The notes under the pieces are model-generated. The model had not been told where the DNA came from, ran no database searches, and saw only the letters and a list, made by a program, of their open reading frames with translations. The position numbers and the translations under genes were made by a program. Below are positions 18,216 through 25,689 of a stretch of DNA of 41,005 bases, in pieces. Source of the DNA: Thermoactinomyces mirandus (lineage in GTDB: Bacteria; Bacillota; Bacilli; Thermoactinomycetales; Thermoactinomycetaceae); assembly GCF_013868055.1 (NCBI RefSeq), contig NZ_JACEOL010000024.1:1-41005 (forward strand), written 5' to 3'. Within the stretch, counting starts at the first letter, position 1, and every line of letters begins with the position of its first letter.

Positions 18216-18817
18216 TGAATTGGCATGATTTAACGATAGGCTTTGGTCTGACGGGATCCCATTGTACACATGATGAAGTGCTTCCCCAAATGGAACGGCT
18301 GATCAAATTGGGGGCCAATGTCATACCGGTGATTTCGCATACCGTGGCTACGGTAGACAGCCGGTTTGGCACTGCAGGGGACTGGAAACGGAAGATAGTG
18401 GAAATTACCGGCCGGTCACCTTTAATGACGATTCCGGAAGTGGAACCTTTTGGCCCCCAAAAAACACTGGATTGTTTTGTTATTGCTCCCTGTACCGGCA
18501 ATTCGCTGGCAAAGCTGGCCAACGCCATTACTGACAGTCCTGTCCTGATGGCGGCCAAAGCGCAAATGCGGAATCACCGGCCGGTAGTACTGGCCGTTTC
18601 CACCAATGATGCACTGGGAATAAATGCTGTCAATCTGGCAAAATTGTTGTCCACAAAAGATATATATTTTGTGCCGTTTGGACAGGATGCACCCGAAAAG
18701 AAGCCTAAATCAATGGTTGCACGCATGGAATTGATTCCGGAAACCTGTCTGAAAGCGATCGAAGGAAAACAGTTGCAGCCAATAATAGTTGAAAAATATC
18801 GCGACTTGACTTCATAA
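18215..18817 (+). CDS. dpaB: Dipicolinate synthase subunit B
   Basis: A flavoprotein-fold partner (UbiX/Dfp-like superfamily) of DpaA, 200 residues. Family features: IGFGLTGSHCTHDEVLPQM at the N-terminus, IAPCTGNSLAKLANAITDSP around residues 89-108, and VLAVSTNDALG near 127. It is translationally coupled to dpaA by overlapping stop and start codons. Also known as spoVFB. Its presence with dpaA is strong evidence for endospore formation. Confidence 0.95.
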   Translation: MNWHDLTIGFGLTGSHCTHDEVLPQMERLIKLGANVIPVISHTVATVDSRFGTAGDWKRKIVEITGRSPLMTIPEVEPFGPQKTLDCFVIAPCTGNSLAKLANAITDSPVLMAAKAQMRNHRPVVLAVSTNDALGINAVNLAKLLSTKDIYFVPFGQDAPEKKPKSMVARMELIPETCLKAIEGKQLQPIIVEKYRDLTS

Positions 18818-18850
18818 TAGAAAAGAGATTTTGATAGTGAAATATCCGGG

Positions 18851-18881
18851 GTCCCCAATTTTCAAACAAATAAGCGGGGAC
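18851..18881 (+). other. Weak inverted repeat between dpaB and asd
   Basis: GTCCCC (18851-18856) can pair with GGGGAC (18876-18881) across a 19-nt loop. No T run follows. It is too small and simple for a lysine riboswitch. Role unknown. Confidence 0.3.
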
Positions 18882-18912
18882 TAACTTCATATGTTTAATG
18901 GGAGGGTACTCC

Positions 18913-19950
18913 ATGAGTGCAAATGAATTTGTCGTTGCAGTTGTTGGAGCAACAGGTGCTGTCGGACAACAAATGTTAAAATATCTGGAAAAGAGAGATT
19001 TCCCGGTAAAGGAACTGCGTCCGCTTGCTTCCAAACGTTCTGCCGGACAAAAAGTCATGTTCCGTGGCAATGAAGTAACGGTTCAGGAAGCATTGCCGGA
19101 ATCGTTTGCCGGTGTCGATTTTGCCCTTTTCAGTGCAGGCGGGAGTGTAAGTAAAGCATTGGCCAAGGAAGCCGTAAAACGGGGGACTGTTGTGATTGAC
19201 AATACCAACGCTTTTCGGATGGATCCGGAAGTTCCGTTGGTTGTTCCAGAGGTTAATCCTGAAGCATTGAACCATCATAAAGGAATCATTGCCAATCCTA
19301 ACTGCTCAACGATCCAAATGGTTGTTGCCTTGAAACCATTGTATGATCACTATGGAATCGAAAAAGTGATTGTATCCACCTATCAGGCTGTATCAGGAGC
19401 CGGGTGGCAGGCGATTAATGAATTGGAAGAACAGAGCAAGGCCGTTCTGGAAGGAAAAGAGGTTTCGGCACACGTACTTCCTGTCGGCAGGCTTAACAAA
19501 CATTACCAGCAGGCATTCAACGTGATTCCACAAGTGGACGTGGCGGAAGAAAACGGGTTTACCCTTGAGGAAATGAAAATGATCCGTGAAACGAAAAAGA
19601 TTTTTGGAGATGATTCGATTGACGTTACTGCAACTTGTGTGCGTGTACCGGTGATGCGCGGTCACAGCGAATCGGTCTACGTTGAATTGAAATCAGACTT
19701 TGATCTGGAAGAAGTGCGAAAGCAGCTGGGCGAAGTACCGGGAGTAGTGGTTCAGGATGCCATCGGGGAACAGGTTTATCCCATGCCGATCAATGCAGAG
19801 GATCGGACAGAAGTGTTTGTAGGCCGTCTGCGCCGTGATCTGAATAACCCGCGCGCATTGAATATGTGGGTTGTTTCGGATAATCTCCTGAAAGGAGCAG
19901 CTACAAATACAATCCAGATTGCTGAAGCATTGATTGGAAAAGACAAATAG
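18913..19950 (+). CDS. asd: Aspartate-semialdehyde dehydrogenase
   Basis: Reduces aspartyl phosphate to aspartate semialdehyde with NADPH, a step common to the lysine, diaminopimelate, methionine and threonine routes. 345 residues. NADP-binding loop VVGATGAVGQQ near residues 9-19; catalytic Cys131 in NPNCSTIQM; later conserved segments SGAGWQAINELEEQ and CVRVPVMRGHSE. ATG 18913 lies 6 nt after GGAGGG. An upstream in-frame start at 18898 lacks spacing. Followed by dapG after 14 nt. Confidence 0.96.
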   Translation: MSANEFVVAVVGATGAVGQQMLKYLEKRDFPVKELRPLASKRSAGQKVMFRGNEVTVQEALPESFAGVDFALFSAGGSVSKALAKEAVKRGTVVIDNTNAFRMDPEVPLVVPEVNPEALNHHKGIIANPNCSTIQMVVALKPLYDHYGIEKVIVSTYQAVSGAGWQAINELEEQSKAVLEGKEVSAHVLPVGRLNKHYQQAFNVIPQVDVAEENGFTLEEMKMIRETKKIFGDDSIDVTATCVRVPVMRGHSESVYVELKSDFDLEEVRKQLGEVPGVVVQDAIGEQVYPMPINAEDRTEVFVGRLRRDLNNPRALNMWVVSDNLLKGAATNTIQIAEALIGKDK

Positions 19951-19964
19951 AGAAGGGATAAGCA

Positions 19965-21194
19965 ATGAGTATCATCGTGCAAAAATTTGGGGGTACTTCA
20001 GTAGCTACCCCTGAGCAACGCCAACGGGTCCTGCACCATATCCGCAAGGCGCTGGCAGAAGGGCATCAGCTTGTTGTTGTGGTCTCGGCAATGGGAAGAA
20101 AGGGCGAACCATATGCCACAGACACCTTGCTCAGCCTGCTGAATCAATACGGCAATCAAATTCGTCCTCGTGAAAGAGATTTGTTGATGAGCTGCGGGGA
20201 GATCATCTCTGCTTCCACGATCTCCAGCATGCTGAATCAGGCGGAAATCCGCTGCTGTGTATTGACTGGTGGACAAGCGGGAATCATTACGAATAATCAA
20301 CATACCAATGCGCAGATCATTACGGTCAACCCCAAACGGATCCTGCAGGAACTGGAAAAAAATCAGGTGGTTATTGTGGCAGGATTCCAGGGCCAGACGA
20401 CAGACGGAGAAATTACTACCTTGGGGCGGGGCGGAAGTGACACAACTGCAACGGCATTGGGAGCGGCTCTTCTTGCCTCTTTTGTAGACATTTTTACTGA
20501 TGTAGAAGGAATCATGACGGCTGATCCAAGAATTGTGGAGAATGCAACGCAACTGGAAAGAGTCACGTACACGGAAATGTGCAATCTTGCTTTTCAAGGC
20601 GCCAAAGTGATCCATCCCCGGGCAGTGGAGATTGCCATGCAATCCAGTATCCCGATCCGGGTTCGTTCAACGATGTCCGATTCTGACGGGACACTGGTCA
20701 CCCATATGACTGAAATTGACCGACAGGAGAGTGAGGTAAGAGAAAGAACCATCATCGGAATTACACAAATGCCTGAGGTAACCCAGATCAAAATCCGGTT
20801 GAGACAGGGGCAATACAATACCCAAATGCAAGTTTTCAAGGCCATGGCTGACCAGGGGATCAGCGTGGATTTTATCAGTGTCAATCCCAGTGAAATTGCT
20901 TATACGGTTAATGATGATCTGGCAAAACGTGCTGAACAGATCTTGTATGATATGGGATTGGAACCGGAATTATGCAGAGGTTGCGCAAAAGTTTCTGTGG
21001 TAGGTGCGGGGATTGCCGGAGTTCCGGGGATTATGGCCAAAATTTCGGAAGCATTGACAGAAGAGGACATTCAGATCCTGCAATCGGCAGATTCCCATAC
21101 CACCATTTGGGTCCTGGTACACGGACAGGATATGGCCAAGGCGATTCGTGCATTGCATCAGAAGTTTCATTTGCATCAACTTCACTATTCATAA
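19965..21194 (+). CDS. dapG: Aspartate kinase, DapG type
   Basis: Phosphorylates aspartate, the first step of the aspartate family pathway. 409 residues: kinase domain with KFGGTS at 6-11 and the GRGGSDTTATALGAAL segment, then two C-terminal ACT domains (about 265-409). In Bacillus subtilis the isozyme in this position (aspartokinase I) is inhibited by meso-diaminopimelate and serves cell wall and spore needs. By gene order this is its counterpart; effector specificity is inferred. Co-transcribed with asd and dapA. Confidence 0.94.
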   Translation: MSIIVQKFGGTSVATPEQRQRVLHHIRKALAEGHQLVVVVSAMGRKGEPYATDTLLSLLNQYGNQIRPRERDLLMSCGEIISASTISSMLNQAEIRCCVLTGGQAGIITNNQHTNAQIITVNPKRILQELEKNQVVIVAGFQGQTTDGEITTLGRGGSDTTATALGAALLASFVDIFTDVEGIMTADPRIVENATQLERVTYTEMCNLAFQGAKVIHPRAVEIAMQSSIPIRVRSTMSDSDGTLVTHMTEIDRQESEVRERTIIGITQMPEVTQIKIRLRQGQYNTQMQVFKAMADQGISVDFISVNPSEIAYTVNDDLAKRAEQILYDMGLEPELCRGCAKVSVVGAGIAGVPGIMAKISEALTEEDIQILQSADSHTTIWVLVHGQDMAKAIRALHQKFHLHQLHYS

Positions 21195-21206
21195 GGGGGA
21201 AGCATA

Positions 21207-22079
21207 ATGGGTTTTGGCAGATTGATTACGGCTTTGTATACCCCGTTTACAAAAGAACGTGAGATTGACTGGCCACGATTGGGAGAAACAATTGAACGTC
21301 TGATCGAGAATGGGAATGATGCCATCGTCGTTTCAGGCACAACCGCCGAGTCTCCGACCTTGACACAAGAGGAAAAAATCGAGCTTTTCCGGTTCGCGCT
21401 TGAAAAAGTAAACGGACGCATCAAAGTAATCGCCGGTACCGGCAGCAACAATACTGCACAAAGCATTCAACTGACGAAAAAAGCCGATGAAATCGGGGCA
21501 GACGGAGTCATGATCGTTGCTCCATACTATAATAAACCATCTCAGGAAGGTTTGTACCAGCATTTCAAATCGATTGCGGAAGTCACCAAACTGCCGGTGA
21601 TGCTTTACAATGTACCAGGGCGCACAAGCGTCAACATGTCCGTGGAAACCATGACCCGGCTGGCGCAGCTGGAAAATGTTGCAGCCATCAAGGAAGCGAG
21701 TGGAAATCTGAATCAGATTTCAAGCCTGATTGCTGCACTTCCGGAGAATGTGGCTGTATACAGCGGCGATGACGGGTTGACTTTGCCTGTCTTGTCCGTA
21801 GGCGGAGCCGGAGTTGTCAGTGTGGCCAGTCATCTGGTGAGCCGGGAAATCAAGGAAATGATTGATGCGTATTTTGCGGGAGATATCAAAAAAGCCCGGG
21901 AACTGCATATCCGACTGCTGCCCGTTTTCCATGGCGTCTTTATTACGACCAGCCCGGCTCCGCTTAAATATGCTATGTACAAAAAAGGCTGGTCTGAGCC
22001 ATATGTGCGTTTGCCGATTGTCGAACTGACGGAGGAAGAAAAAAAGAAAACTGACGAGTGGATCGAAAAACTCCTGTAA
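21207..22079 (+). CDS. dapA: 4-hydroxy-tetrahydrodipicolinate synthase
   Basis: Condenses pyruvate with aspartate semialdehyde, the branch point to diaminopimelate and, in sporulating cells, to dipicolinate. 290-residue TIM barrel. Schiff-base lysine Lys162 in AAIKEASG; Tyr134 in MLYNVPGRT, part of the catalytic triad; GTTAESPTLTQEEK near 45-58. Last gene of asd-dapG-dapA, followed by a strong terminator. Confidence 0.96.
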   Translation: MGFGRLITALYTPFTKEREIDWPRLGETIERLIENGNDAIVVSGTTAESPTLTQEEKIELFRFALEKVNGRIKVIAGTGSNNTAQSIQLTKKADEIGADGVMIVAPYYNKPSQEGLYQHFKSIAEVTKLPVMLYNVPGRTSVNMSVETMTRLAQLENVAAIKEASGNLNQISSLIAALPENVAVYSGDDGLTLPVLSVGGAGVVSVASHLVSREIKEMIDAYFAGDIKKARELHIRLLPVFHGVFITTSPAPLKYAMYKKGWSEPYVRLPIVELTEEEKKKTDEWIEKLL

Positions 22080-22088
22080 AAAGAGAGA

Positions 22089-22126
22089 AAAAAGGCCTGT
22101 CCGCTTATGTGCGGCCAGGTCTTTTT
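22089..22126 (+). terminator. Intrinsic terminator after dapA
   Basis: A long hairpin (outer AAAAAGGCCTG with CAGGTCTTTTT, inner CCGC with GCGG) followed by T's, 10 nt past the dapA stop. Confidence 0.88.
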
Positions 22127-22158
22127 GCTTGCTGGAAATTTTCCGGGTAAAGATTTAG

Positions 22159-22188
22159 TTGCATATTGATCTTTTAATCGTATATAAT
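22159..22188 (+). promoter_or_regulatory. Sigma-A promoter of the RNase J gene
   Basis: TTGCAT (22159-22164), an 18-nt spacer and TATAAT (22183-22188). Confidence 0.7.
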
Positions 22189-22246
22189 GAAACCAAGTGA
22201 AATTTGTGCGGTTTAGGGTGATAACAACTTAATAGGAGGGTAGTAG

Positions 22247-23920
22247 TTGACAAAAGACCAACGAGGCAAATTATCTATCTTTGCACTCGGTGGGTTGGAT
22301 GAAATCGGGAAAAACATGTATGTGGTGCAGTACGGGAATGACATTGTAGTAATTGATTCGGGCTTAATGTTCCCTGAGGAGGAAATGCTGGGGATTGATA
22401 TAGTCATACCCGACATCACATATCTGGTTGAGAATAAGGATAAGGTACGTGGGATTATATTGACTCATGGTCATGAGGATCATATTGGTGGATTGCCATA
22501 TATTTTGCGTCAGCTTGATATTCCCATCTATGCGACCAAGCTGACCATGGGGCTGATTGAGCATAAACTGCGCGAAGCCAATATTTTAAGCGACACGAGA
22601 CGGTACGTTATCAATAACAAATCGGAGATCAGGTTAGGTTCAACATTGAAAGCTTCTTTTTTCTATACCAACCATAGCATTCCTGATTCTGTGGGAGTTT
22701 GTATAGATACGCCTGAAGGAGCTGTCGTTCATACAGGAGATTTTAAATTTGACATGACTCCTGTTAATGGACAGGTTGCCGATTTGCATAAAATGGCTGA
22801 ACTTGGGAAAAAAGGGGTTTTATGTTTATTGTCTGACAGCACCAATGCTGAACGGACCGGGTTTACCGGATCTGAAAGCACAGTGGGTGAAGGGATTAAC
22901 GAAGTTTTTCGCAAAGCAAAGCAACGGGTGATTGTGGCAACATTTGCTTCCAATATTCATCGCATCCAGCAAGTGGTGAACGCGTGCCAATTGTACGGCA
23001 GAAAGCTGGCTGTGGTGGGACGGAGTATGGTAAATGTCGTAAATATTGCTTCGGAACTGGGTTATTTGCATGTGCCTTCAGATCTGATCATTGATACGGA
23101 TGAAATCAACCGGTTGCCTGCCAATCGGGTGGCAGTCATATCAACCGGAAGCCAGGGGGAATCCATGTCTGCGTTGACGCGGATGGCAAATGCATCCCAT
23201 CGCAAGGTTGAAATCCTGCCAGGGGATACCGTGATCATCTCTGCTACGCCGATTCCTGGCAATGAGAAACTGATTGGCCGTACCGTAGACCAATTATTCC
23301 GTATTGGTGCGGATGTTGTCTACAGCAAAACTTCCCATGTACACGTCTCAGGGCATGGTTCTCAGGAAGATCTGAAACTGATGCTTAACCTGATTAAACC
23401 CAAATTCTTCATTCCGATTCACGGTGAGTATCGCATGCTGCGCACTCACGCCCAACTTGCCGAATCAGTGGGGGTACGCCCCGAAAACATTTTTATTTGT
23501 GACAATGGTGACACGGTTGAATTCACAGGTGGCAGGGCAAGATACGGTCCAAAAATCCAAACCGGAAAAGTGCTCGTCGATGGTTTGGGTGTTGGAGATG
23601 TTGGAAATATTGTATTAAGAGATCGCAAATTGCTTTCGCAAGATGGAATTTTGGTTGTTGTTCTCACCCTCAGTAAAGCAAATGGTACGATTGTATCGGG
23701 ACCAGACATTATTTCAAGAGGTTTTGTCTATGTCCGTGAATCCGAACAATTGCTGGATGAAGCTAATCGGATTGTGGCATTAACAATGGAAAAATGCATG
23801 AAAGAACATGTGAGCGAATGGGCTTCCCTCAAAACAAGCATTCGAGAAGCACTGAGCAAATTCTTGTTTGAGCGGATCCGTCGTCGCCCCATGATTTTAC
23901 CTATCATTATGGAAGTTTAA
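22247..23920 (+). CDS. Ribonuclease J (beta-CASP metallo-beta-lactamase)
   Basis: Endo/5'-3' exoribonuclease of RNA maturation and decay. 557 residues. Metallo-beta-lactamase motif HGHEDH at residues 74-79, further ligands in HTGDFKFD, the beta-CASP region (LLSDSTNAER, ATFASNIHRIQQV, GSQGESMSALTRMAN), then HVSGHGSQEDLKLM and the conserved C-terminus RRPMILPIIMEV. The position after dapA matches Bacillus rnjB (ymfA). RNase J2 there has a degenerate HGHDEN motif, whereas this protein keeps the full J1-like motif, so no J1/J2 symbol is assigned. TTG 22247 follows AGGAGGG. Single-gene transcript with its own promoter and terminator. Confidence 0.94.
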   Translation: MTKDQRGKLSIFALGGLDEIGKNMYVVQYGNDIVVIDSGLMFPEEEMLGIDIVIPDITYLVENKDKVRGIILTHGHEDHIGGLPYILRQLDIPIYATKLTMGLIEHKLREANILSDTRRYVINNKSEIRLGSTLKASFFYTNHSIPDSVGVCIDTPEGAVVHTGDFKFDMTPVNGQVADLHKMAELGKKGVLCLLSDSTNAERTGFTGSESTVGEGINEVFRKAKQRVIVATFASNIHRIQQVVNACQLYGRKLAVVGRSMVNVVNIASELGYLHVPSDLIIDTDEINRLPANRVAVISTGSQGESMSALTRMANASHRKVEILPGDTVIISATPIPGNEKLIGRTVDQLFRIGADVVYSKTSHVHVSGHGSQEDLKLMLNLIKPKFFIPIHGEYRMLRTHAQLAESVGVRPENIFICDNGDTVEFTGGRARYGPKIQTGKVLVDGLGVGDVGNIVLRDRKLLSQDGILVVVLTLSKANGTIVSGPDIISRGFVYVRESEQLLDEANRIVALTMEKCMKEHVSEWASLKTSIREALSKFLFERIRRRPMILPIIMEV

Positions 23921-23943
23921 TGAAAATGGAACCGCACAAAAAT

Positions 23944-23980
23944 GCTGCAGCTCTTGGATAGTCAAGAGTTGCAGCTTTTC
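23944..23980 (+). terminator. Intrinsic terminator after RNase J
   Basis: A 13-bp stem (23944-23956 with 23963-23975, one G-U pair) followed by TTTT. Confidence 0.85.
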
Positions 23981-24111
23981 GTCGTAAAAAGGTTCGTCAC
24001 TGAAGCAAATAATTTTGGATAGATCAAAGCGGTTCTGAAACGAGCAGCTCCAATTGCCCGATTGTAGGGCTTATACCAATTTGTTGCAAGTAAAATTCAT
24101 TAAAATATCAA

Positions 24112-24155
24112 AATAATGGAAAAAAGTCAGATCAAGCAGACTTTTTTCCATTATT
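24112..24155 (-). terminator. Terminator of the SMR exporter gene
   Basis: A perfect 17-bp inverted repeat (24112-24128 with 24139-24155) with A/T runs overlaps the stop codon of the minus-strand gene. It can work in both directions, separating the NRPS side from the RNase J side. Confidence 0.8.
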
Positions 24156-24474
24156 GGCTTGCGGAGGCCAATTTCAATCCGGCAATACCGGTCAAAATCA
24201 TACATAGAAATAATAAACGAAGCCAATGGCGGGATTCATGAAACAGGATGATTCCCAGGATGGCGGTGCCCAAAACGCCGATTCCGGTCCAGACCGCATA
24301 GGCTGTGCCGATGGGCAATTGTTTGGTAGCCTGCGATAAAAAATAAAAACTGACGACCATTCCGGCCAAAGTAAGAAGGGATGGATAAAAACGGGTAAAA
24401 CCATGTGTATACTTAAGGCTGATCGCCCAGACAACTTCAAATATTCCTGCAATGAATAAATAAATCCATGCCAC
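24151..24474 (-). CDS. SMR family exporter, Gdx/SugE subtype
   Basis: A small multidrug resistance family membrane protein of 107 residues with four transmembrane helices. The essential glutamate is Glu13 in [17 protein letters not shown], and [11 protein letters not shown] is present in helix 3. The [11 protein letters not shown] and [10 protein letters not shown] segments match the Gdx/SugE guanidinium-exporter subgroup rather than EmrE-like drug pumps. The start is put at GTG 24474 because it aligns with family N-termini (MAWIYL) and has GGAGG 8 nt upstream. An ATG two codons earlier is only 2 nt from that site. No guanidine riboswitch was recognised upstream. These proteins work as dual-topology homodimers or as heterodimers, but only one gene is present here. 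Confidence 0.88.
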   Translation of the reverse strand: MAWIYLFIAGIFEVVWAISLKYTHGFTRFYPSLLTLAGMVVSFYFLSQATKQLPIGTAYAVWTGIGVLGTAILGIILFHESRHWLRLLFLCMILTGIAGLKLASASQ

Positions 24475-24724
24475 AATCATTTCCTCCTTGCAATCGATCG
24501 AAATTTCATTATTCATTGATTTTACCAATTTTTTTATTAACTATAATAATAGCAATTTTTTTGCAAAGAACAATATTTTCTTGAAAAAATTGGTGGAGTA
24601 ATAGAATGAAATATTGTTTTTACAGCAGGAAATAAATAACTGATGGAAAATAAATAGTATGACATTTCATAATTTGCCAAATGGAACCTGCCGTCTATAC
24701 AATCATAGCAATATTAACATTTGA

Positions 24725-24772
24725 AAACAAACGATAGAATCACTCGGATCACAGTGTTTCTATCGTTTGTTT
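24725..24772. other. Long hairpin upstream of the NRPS
   Basis: A 15-bp perfect stem (24725-24739 with 24758-24772) continues inward after one T-T mismatch with CACT/AGTG. T-rich DNA follows on the plus strand and A-rich on the other. It looks like a bidirectional intrinsic terminator, but no gene ends near it on either strand. It may shield the NRPS promoter or be a remnant of a lost gene. Confidence 0.7.
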
Positions 24773-24795
24773 TGTTAAATATTTTTTGTTAAAAT
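24767..24795 (+). promoter_or_regulatory. Candidate upstream promoter of the NRPS operon
   Basis: TTGTTT (24767-24772), a 17-nt spacer and TAAAAT (24790-24795). The -35 box lies inside the right arm of the hairpin. In AT-rich DNA this may be chance. Confidence 0.35.
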
Positions 24796-24833
24796 AATTT
24801 CATGCAGAAACTTTTATCTTAACCAATAGGATA

Positions 24834-24862
24834 TTGACAGCGGCTGGAAACTTGGATAAGAT
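24834..24862 (+). promoter_or_regulatory. Main candidate sigma-A promoter of the NRPS operon
   Basis: A perfect TTGACA (24834-24839), a 17-nt spacer and TAAGAT (24857-24862). Transcription would start near 24869, leaving a leader of about 55 nt before the ATG at 24926. The ribosome binding site is GGAGG at 24915-24919. Confidence 0.75.
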
Positions 24863-24925
24863 GGTAACTGTAATTTTTTCACAAATAAAATTCGATATAA
24901 GTTTTATATATACTGGAGGTTAATC

Positions 24926-25689
24926 ATGACAAAGGTGAAAGAAAGATGGAGTAAACACAGAGAGCTTTATGATCAGTGGTTGAGTGATTATGAAGGAAGT
25001 GTGTTTATTCCAGCTAGGAAAAGCCGTATCAAAGGCGATTGTGAACAGGAAGCCTTTGAGCAGTTTGAAATACGCCTGAGTCGTTCCACTTCAGAAAGTC
25101 TTTATGCATTGGCAAAACAGTATCCAGGTTCCCTGTCTTCCTTGTTTCAAGGGCTTTGGGGAAGTTTGCTGCTGAAATACAGCGGTGAAACGGATGTTCT
25201 GTTTGCCATTTCGCATTCTGCCTGTAAATCTTTTTTTGAGAATGAACCGGAAGTGCAGCTGGCTCGTATAAGAGACCAGCATTTCACATTTAACCAACTG
25301 TTTCACGCTTTGTCGAAAACGGATTATCCACGGTTTCCGTTATCCAAATTATGCGAAGCAACCGGAATTGATGAAAAAGCCATCGATCACCTTGTTGTCA
25401 TAGCAAATCATTTACTGAATCAAAAGGAGTTTGAATACCAAAAATATACCAATAAGTGCAAAAATCAAGTCAATGAAATAAGAAAACTGGATCCTCACAT
25501 TCAACTGGTTGTTACATTTGTCCCTGCCAAATATTTAACCATACAAATTAATTATGAGCCAAACCGGTATTACAGTGAACTGATCAGGCGGATGGGGCAT
25601 CATCTCAAAAAAATGATTGAAAGCATCATTGACCAGCCTCACTTGTCCATTTCCGAGTTTGATCTGATCACCGCCGAGGAAAAGAAAAA
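24926..25689 (+). other. Remnant condensation domain at the NRPS1 N-terminus
   Basis: Residues 1 to about 250 resemble only the C-terminal half of a condensation domain: FQGLWGSLLLKYSGETDVLF lines up with the FQTIWGILLQKYNDTDDVVF segment of C3. The N-terminal lobe with HHxxxDG is absent, and the GLFINT-type motif is lost too. It is not expected to catalyse condensation or fatty-acid starter loading, so NRPS1 probably starts directly with an amino acid. Confidence 0.75.

Larger units (their letters stand above)
24475..24925. other. Regulatory intergenic region between the SMR gene and the NRPS
   Basis: About 450 bp of AT-rich DNA between divergent genes. It contains the SMR gene's ribosome binding site, a long hairpin at 24725-24772 and two candidate promoters for the NRPS. 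No small gene could be supported. Confidence 0.6.

Noticed and set aside
18818..18912. Lysine riboswitch in front of asd-dapG-dapA
   Set aside because: The gap is under 100 nt and holds only one weak inverted repeat; the L-box fold needs much more sequence.
24475..24700. Guanidine (ykkC-type) riboswitch upstream of the SMR gene
   Set aside because: The region is very AT-rich and none of the conserved ykkC segments could be seen by eye.
24926..25689. Starter condensation domain for a lipopeptide at the NRPS1 N-terminus
   Set aside because: Only the C-terminal lobe is present and HHxxxDG is missing, so lipid loading by this segment is not supported.
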